NCBI GenBank assembly: GCA_965226825.1
Contig: CBDDED010000003.1
Span: 3,186,003 to 3,250,002 of the forward strand
Length of the DNA stretch: 64,000 nucleotides
From: Io17-Chloro-G2 sp965226825
Lineage (GTDB): Bacteria; Chloroflexota; Dehalococcoidia; Lucifugimonadales; UBA3495
Direction of reading: 5' to 3'
In this document: positions 60,875 to 64,000 of the stretch, in pieces
Layout: the number at the start of each line of letters is the position of its first letter
Numbering within the stretch: the first letter of the stretch is position 1
Program-made: the position numbers and the translations under genes
Notes under the pieces: model-generated
Told to the model about the DNA's origin: nothing
Seen by the model: only the letters and a program-made list of their open reading frames with translations
Databases searched by the model: none

Positions 60875-61735
60875 CTACAACGAAATACGCATGAGTTCTT
60901 CCGAGAATACTATCTCGCCGTCGTAGATCCGGCTAACGTCGCCGATGCCCTGCTCCATGGGACCGTGGGCTGAGAGGTGCGGGCCGACGTGAACGAGGAC
61001 CAGTTTTTTCACCCCGGCGGCCTGCGCCATGCGGGCCGCGCCGGTGGTGCCGCACTGGCCGTTGTACTCTCCGTTGGCGTCCATCACCGCCTGATCGTCC
61101 CAGCACATGCAAAGCATCACGTCGGCGCCGCGAGCCAGCTCGGTCACCGAGTCGCAGGGCTGGGTGTCGCCGGTGAATATCACGCTCCCTTCGTTTGAAT
61201 CCACCCGGTAGGCCAGGGAGTCGAGCCAGGGCTGGACGTGCTCGGCGGGAGCGGCGGTCACCTCCCAATCCGTCCCGCCGAACACCCTGCCCGGTCCGAC
61301 ATCCCGGGCAGCCACCGATGGGGCCGGTCGGGGGAGGCTACCGCCGCGGTTGACGAAAACCTGCTGACTCAGGGGGTGGTTGACCCTGGCCTTCCAGTCG
61401 TGGGCGAACAGGCCGTTCTCGCCGATGATTCCCTCGGTTATCTTCTCCGTCAGGTCGGGGCCGAAGACCTGAAGCCGGTTTTCCTTGCCGATGCTCTGGT
61501 CCCAGCGGCAGAGGAGGAAGCAGGGATAGTCGATGTCATGGTCGAAGTGGTGGTGAGTGAAAAAGAGGTAGTCGATCTGGGTAGGGAACAGTCCCGCTTT
61601 GACCAGCTTGTGAGTGGTGGCCGGACCGCAGTCGAACATCAATAGCTGGTCGCCCAGTTTGAGCACGTGGGAACTCCCAAACCGGGTGGGAGTAGGCGTG
61701 GGCGTTCCGGCGCCCAGGGTGTAAATTTCCGCCAT
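60875..61735 (-). CDS. MBL-fold metallo-hydrolase
   Basis: 286 residues from the ATG at 61735 (MAEIYTLGAGTPTPTPTRFGSS), 6 bases after GAGGA. Frames further upstream (61855, 61747) have no good ribosome site. The metal site THHHFDHDIDYP, the GDTQPCDSVTELARGADVML segment and the C-terminal LVLVHVGPH are those of RNase Z-like and arylsulfatase-like members of the metallo-beta-lactamase superfamily. Substrate unknown. Confidence 0.87.
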   Translation of the reverse strand: MAEIYTLGAGTPTPTPTRFGSSHVLKLGDQLLMFDCGPATTHKLVKAGLFPTQIDYLFFTHHHFDHDIDYPCFLLCRWDQSIGKENRLQVFGPDLTEKITEGIIGENGLFAHDWKARVNHPLSQQVFVNRGGSLPRPAPSVAARDVGPGRVFGGTDWEVTAAPAEHVQPWLDSLAYRVDSNEGSVIFTGDTQPCDSVTELARGADVMLCMCWDDQAVMDANGEYNGQCGTTGAARMAQAAGVKKLVLVHVGPHLSAHGPMEQGIGDVSRIYDGEIVFSEELMRISL

Positions 61736-61983
61736 TTTTGTCCTCATTGATTTGCAGGTTGCCTGGCCGGCGGCCAGCATATTACCAGGGCGCCTGTCGG
61801 GGCGAATATTGAGGCGACTGATCCTATTAGGGCGGCAGGCTACGCGGCGGGGCAATAGCGTCTCGATTTGGATTGCCTTGCGGGGTGGTCCCCGAGACTG
61901 TACGAATTCCGGCTACCACCTTTCGTTCCGGCTTGGGCCTGGATGACCGGTTGGCCGCTTCCGGTAATCATCACTCACCGGCA

Positions 61984-62538
61984 TCACTCACCGGCATCGC
62001 TCTCGGGGGCAAGCTCCAACAGGCGCATCCCCCGGTCCACCTGCTGCCCCGGATGTACCGACACCCGCCGCACGACGCCGCTGCGGGGGGCCGTGATCAC
62101 CAGCTCCATTTTCATGGACTCGATTAACGCGACAGTCTGGTTTCGCTCCACCCGGTCCCCCTCACCGACCAGTACCTCCAAGACCACGCCGGGCATGGGG
62201 GCCAGGACATCACCGGGCGCCTGGGTGGCGGCAGCGGCGCCACGCCTCCGGGTCTCCCCACGATGGAACACGAACAGAGCGCCCTCCAGCCACAGATGCA
62301 ACTCCGGGCCGACCCAGGCCCAGGCGAAGGGGTGGATATGGCCCGATTCGGTGCGGCATAACCCTTCCCCGGTCTGCCGGGACTCAATGCCGAGGGTAAT
62401 AGCGGAATTGAAATCCGCCAGCGTCTCACCTCCCAGGTCGAAGGTGAATTGGCTTTCCCGATCCTCAACTCCGTCTTTTACCTGATCTTCTATACGGTAG
62501 CGATAGACTTCTCCCGCATCCGGGTAAATCTCCCTCAT
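61984..62538 (-). CDS. Acyl-CoA carboxylase biotin-carrier (BT-BCCP) protein
   Basis: 184 residues from the ATG at 62538, which lies 17 bp after the stop of the biotin carboxylase gene; AGGGCGGA precedes it. The first 105 residues resemble the BT linker domain of propionyl/methylcrotonyl-CoA carboxylase alpha subunits. The rest is a biotinyl domain (VLAPMPGVVLEVLVGEGDRVERNQTVALIESMKMELVI) with the biotin lysine in ESMKM. In most relatives BC, BT and BCCP are one chain. Here they are two frames, either truly separate genes or split by a frameshift. Confidence 0.85.
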   Translation of the reverse strand: MREIYPDAGEVYRYRIEDQVKDGVEDRESQFTFDLGGETLADFNSAITLGIESRQTGEGLCRTESGHIHPFAWAWVGPELHLWLEGALFVFHRGETRRRGAAAATQAPGDVLAPMPGVVLEVLVGEGDRVERNQTVALIESMKMELVITAPRSGVVRRVSVHPGQQVDRGMRLLELAPESDAGE

Positions 62539-62555
62539 TCCGCCCTGGCTCTGGG

Positions 62556-64000
62556 TCACGGCAGCCTCTGCTGCCCGACGGACTGCCAGGGGTTGGCATT
62601 GGCCCGGCTGTCTCCCCCGATTGCGAGGGACGAAGGGGACGCAGGTCCAACCGGCTGATGGGCCGCCCATGCCGCCAGCGCCTGGGCCATCATTCGAGAT
62701 TCGCCGGAGATGGCCGGGCTGGCAACCGACGGGTTCCACTCCAGGAAGCCGGTATCGTACTCGCCCCTCTGAAACTGGGGATGCCCCACGACCGCCCGCA
62801 GCAGAGGAATGTTGGTCACCACGCCCAGGACCAGGAACTGGGACAGAGCCACCTCCATCCGGCGCAGGCTGAGGTCGCGCCGCGGCGCCCAGGCTATCAG
62901 CTTCGCCAGCATGGGATCGTAGTAGACGGACACCTCCTGACCCTGGAACACGCCGCTGTCCAGCCGCAGCCCGGGGCCGCTGGGAGGCCGCCAGCGCAGC
63001 AGTGTGCCGGTGGACGGAGCAAAGTTGCGGTAAGGGTCTTCGGCGTAGATACGGCACTCTACCGCGTGGCCCCGTGGCTGGATATCCTCCTGTTGCAGTG
63101 TCAGCGGTTCCCCGCTGGCGATGCGGACCTGCCACTCCACCATGTCCAACCCCAGCACGGCCTCGGTGACCGGGTGCTCGACCTGGAGCCGGGCATTCAT
63201 TTCGAGGAAGTAGAACTCGCCACTCCGGGGGTCCAGCAGGAACTCCACGGTCCCGGCGTTGACGTAGCCGGCCCGGCGAGCCACCGCGATGGCGGCTTCG
63301 CCCAGGCGCCGGCGCAACTCGGGCGTCAGGGCCGGGGAGGGGGTCTCTTCGATTATCTTCTGGTGGCGCCGCTGTATGCTGCATTCCCGCTCGCCGAGGT
63401 GGATGGTATGCCCGAAGCCGTCGGCCAGCACCTGTACCTCCACGTGGCGGGGGTTGGCGATGTAACGCTCCAGGAACACCCGGCCGTCGCCGAAGGCAGC
63501 CTGGGCCTCGCGGCTGGCCGACTCTATGCTCCCGTCCAACTCGCTGTGCCAGTTGACCAGGCGCATACCCCGACCGCCGCCTCCGGCAGCAGCCTTGACC
63601 AACACGGGGAACCCCCACCGCTCCGTAAACTCCCCGGCGACAGCGTCTCCCGGTAGGCAATCGGGAGAACCGGGGACCACCGGGACCCCGGCGCCCAGGG
63701 CTATTTCCTTGGAACGCAGCTTGTCTCCCAGGGCCTCCATGTTTTCCGCAGTTGGCCCGATGAAGGTTATGCCCGCTTCCCGGCAGGCCCGGGCGAACTC
63801 GGGATTCTCCGACAGAAACCCGTAACCGGGGTGTATCGCACCGGCTTCGCAGTCCCGGGCGGCTTGCAGCATTTTGGGGATGCTCAGGTAGGTCTCTTCG
63901 GCGGTCCTGCCGGGCAGGGCCACGGACTGCTCCGCCGTGTTGACGTGGGGGGCGCCGGCGTCCGGCTCGGAATAGACGGCAACGGGGGAAATCCCCATCG
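62556..64000 (-). CDS. accC: Acyl-CoA carboxylase biotin carboxylase subunit (5' end beyond window)
   Basis: 481 visible codons; the usual N-terminus (ILIANRGEIA-type) lies outside the window, and the GISPVAVYSEPDAGAPHV segment is its continuation. ATP-grasp features are complete: IHPGYGFLSENPEFA, LVKAAAGGGGRGMRLV, HLGERECSIQRRHQKIIEETPSPAL, EFYFLEMNARLQVEHPVTE and the C-terminal VYYDPMLAKLIAW. It carboxylates biotin on the carrier encoded just downstream. The C-terminus extends about 40 residues beyond the core. Confidence 0.93.
   Translation of the reverse strand, partial: MGISPVAVYSEPDAGAPHVNTAEQSVALPGRTAEETYLSIPKMLQAARDCEAGAIHPGYGFLSENPEFARACREAGITFIGPTAENMEALGDKLRSKEIALGAGVPVVPGSPDCLPGDAVAGEFTERWGFPVLVKAAAGGGGRGMRLVNWHSELDGSIESASREAQAAFGDGRVFLERYIANPRHVEVQVLADGFGHTIHLGERECSIQRRHQKIIEETPSPALTPELRRRLGEAAIAVARRAGYVNAGTVEFLLDPRSGEFYFLEMNARLQVEHPVTEAVLGLDMVEWQVRIASGEPLTLQQEDIQPRGHAVECRIYAEDPYRNFAPSTGTLLRWRPPSGPGLRLDSGVFQGQEVSVYYDPMLAKLIAWAPRRDLSLRRMEVALSQFLVLGVVTNIPLLRAVVGHPQFQRGEYDTGFLEWNPSVASPAISGESRMMAQALAAWAAHQPVGPASPSSLAIGGDSRANANPWQSVGQQRLP

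Noticed and set aside
61984..63660. A 558-residue gene on the minus strand
   Set aside because: Only its last 184 codons are real (the biotin carrier). The first part is an out-of-frame shadow of the biotin carboxylase gene.

Overview
The window looks like a chromosome segment of a Chloroflexota (Chloroflexi) bacterium, most likely from the Dehalococcoidia / SAR202 side of that phylum. This is an inference from gene content, not from a marker tree. The supporting content is: an infB-rbfA-truB run, a 46-residue DUF5679 zinc ribbon, a coproheme decarboxylase of the Gram-positive type, an F420-type LLM oxidoreductase, very large FnIII/cadherin surface proteins with a dockerin-like tail, and frequent TTG start codons behind strong Shine-Dalgarno sites (rpsT, the DAO oxidoreductase, the giant protease, DUF2007 and CD225 genes).

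Layout. 1-12100 is ordinary core genome: translation and RNA modification (infB end, rbfA, truB, rpsT), lexA, an Lrp/AsnC regulator with a clear promoter and a dyad operator, a 7Fe ferredoxin, aconitase, hemQ, a ComB-type phosphatase and a DAO-family oxidoreductase. 12100-26650 is a transposon graveyard. It holds three IS630 copies (two complete, one truncated), a dead resolvase, remnants of IS3, IS5 and TnpB, and a complete IS5/IS427-like element. The two complete IS630 copies each split a recognisable gene exactly at a TA dinucleotide. Joining the halves restores the reading frame of a type I restriction R-N-domain protein and of a DUF502 membrane protein. A possible cassette-like unit with inverted-repeat ends surrounds a coiled-coil gene at 20221-21309.

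26780-36813 encodes a giant (3043 aa) secreted or anchored subtilisin-like protease with FnIII, PPC, P-domain, spondin-N, Calx-beta-like and cadherin modules. Next to it is a Pro/Thr-stalk membrane-anchored partner. The giant gene has lost a dockerin/EF-hand-like tail to a frameshift. 36814-41860 is a gene-poor island with a degenerate tandem repeat, transposase relics, an AlpA regulator and a P4-type integrase beside a tRNA-Leu gene. It is followed by tRNA-Cys, a second tRNA-Leu and a stretch of housekeeping or metabolic genes (DUF2007, ICL/PEPM family, LLM oxidoreductase, DUF2752 and CD225).

46957-59330 is an accessory island. It contains a large serine recombinase with a zinc-ribbon partner, and a second serine recombinase apparently split into two divergently transcribed halves. 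It also contains an anchored LRR protein and a 1.34 kb segment bounded by about 90-bp inverted repeats that may be invertible. The rest is a methyltransferase-like C-terminal fragment, a membrane zinc-finger protein, and a tightly coupled AAA/ABC ATPase plus PIN-nuclease pair that resembles an anti-phage defence operon. 59479-64000 returns to chromosomal metabolism: a hydrolase, a cupin, an MBL-fold hydrolase, and the biotin carboxylase and biotin-carrier parts of an acyl-CoA carboxylase, cut by the window end.

Most promising as undescribed biology: the ATPase-PIN pair, the divergent split recombinase, the inverted-repeat-bounded segment upstream of the LRR gene, and the repeat-bounded coiled-coil gene at 20221-21309. 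All four are inferences from layout and motifs and need database or population-level checks.
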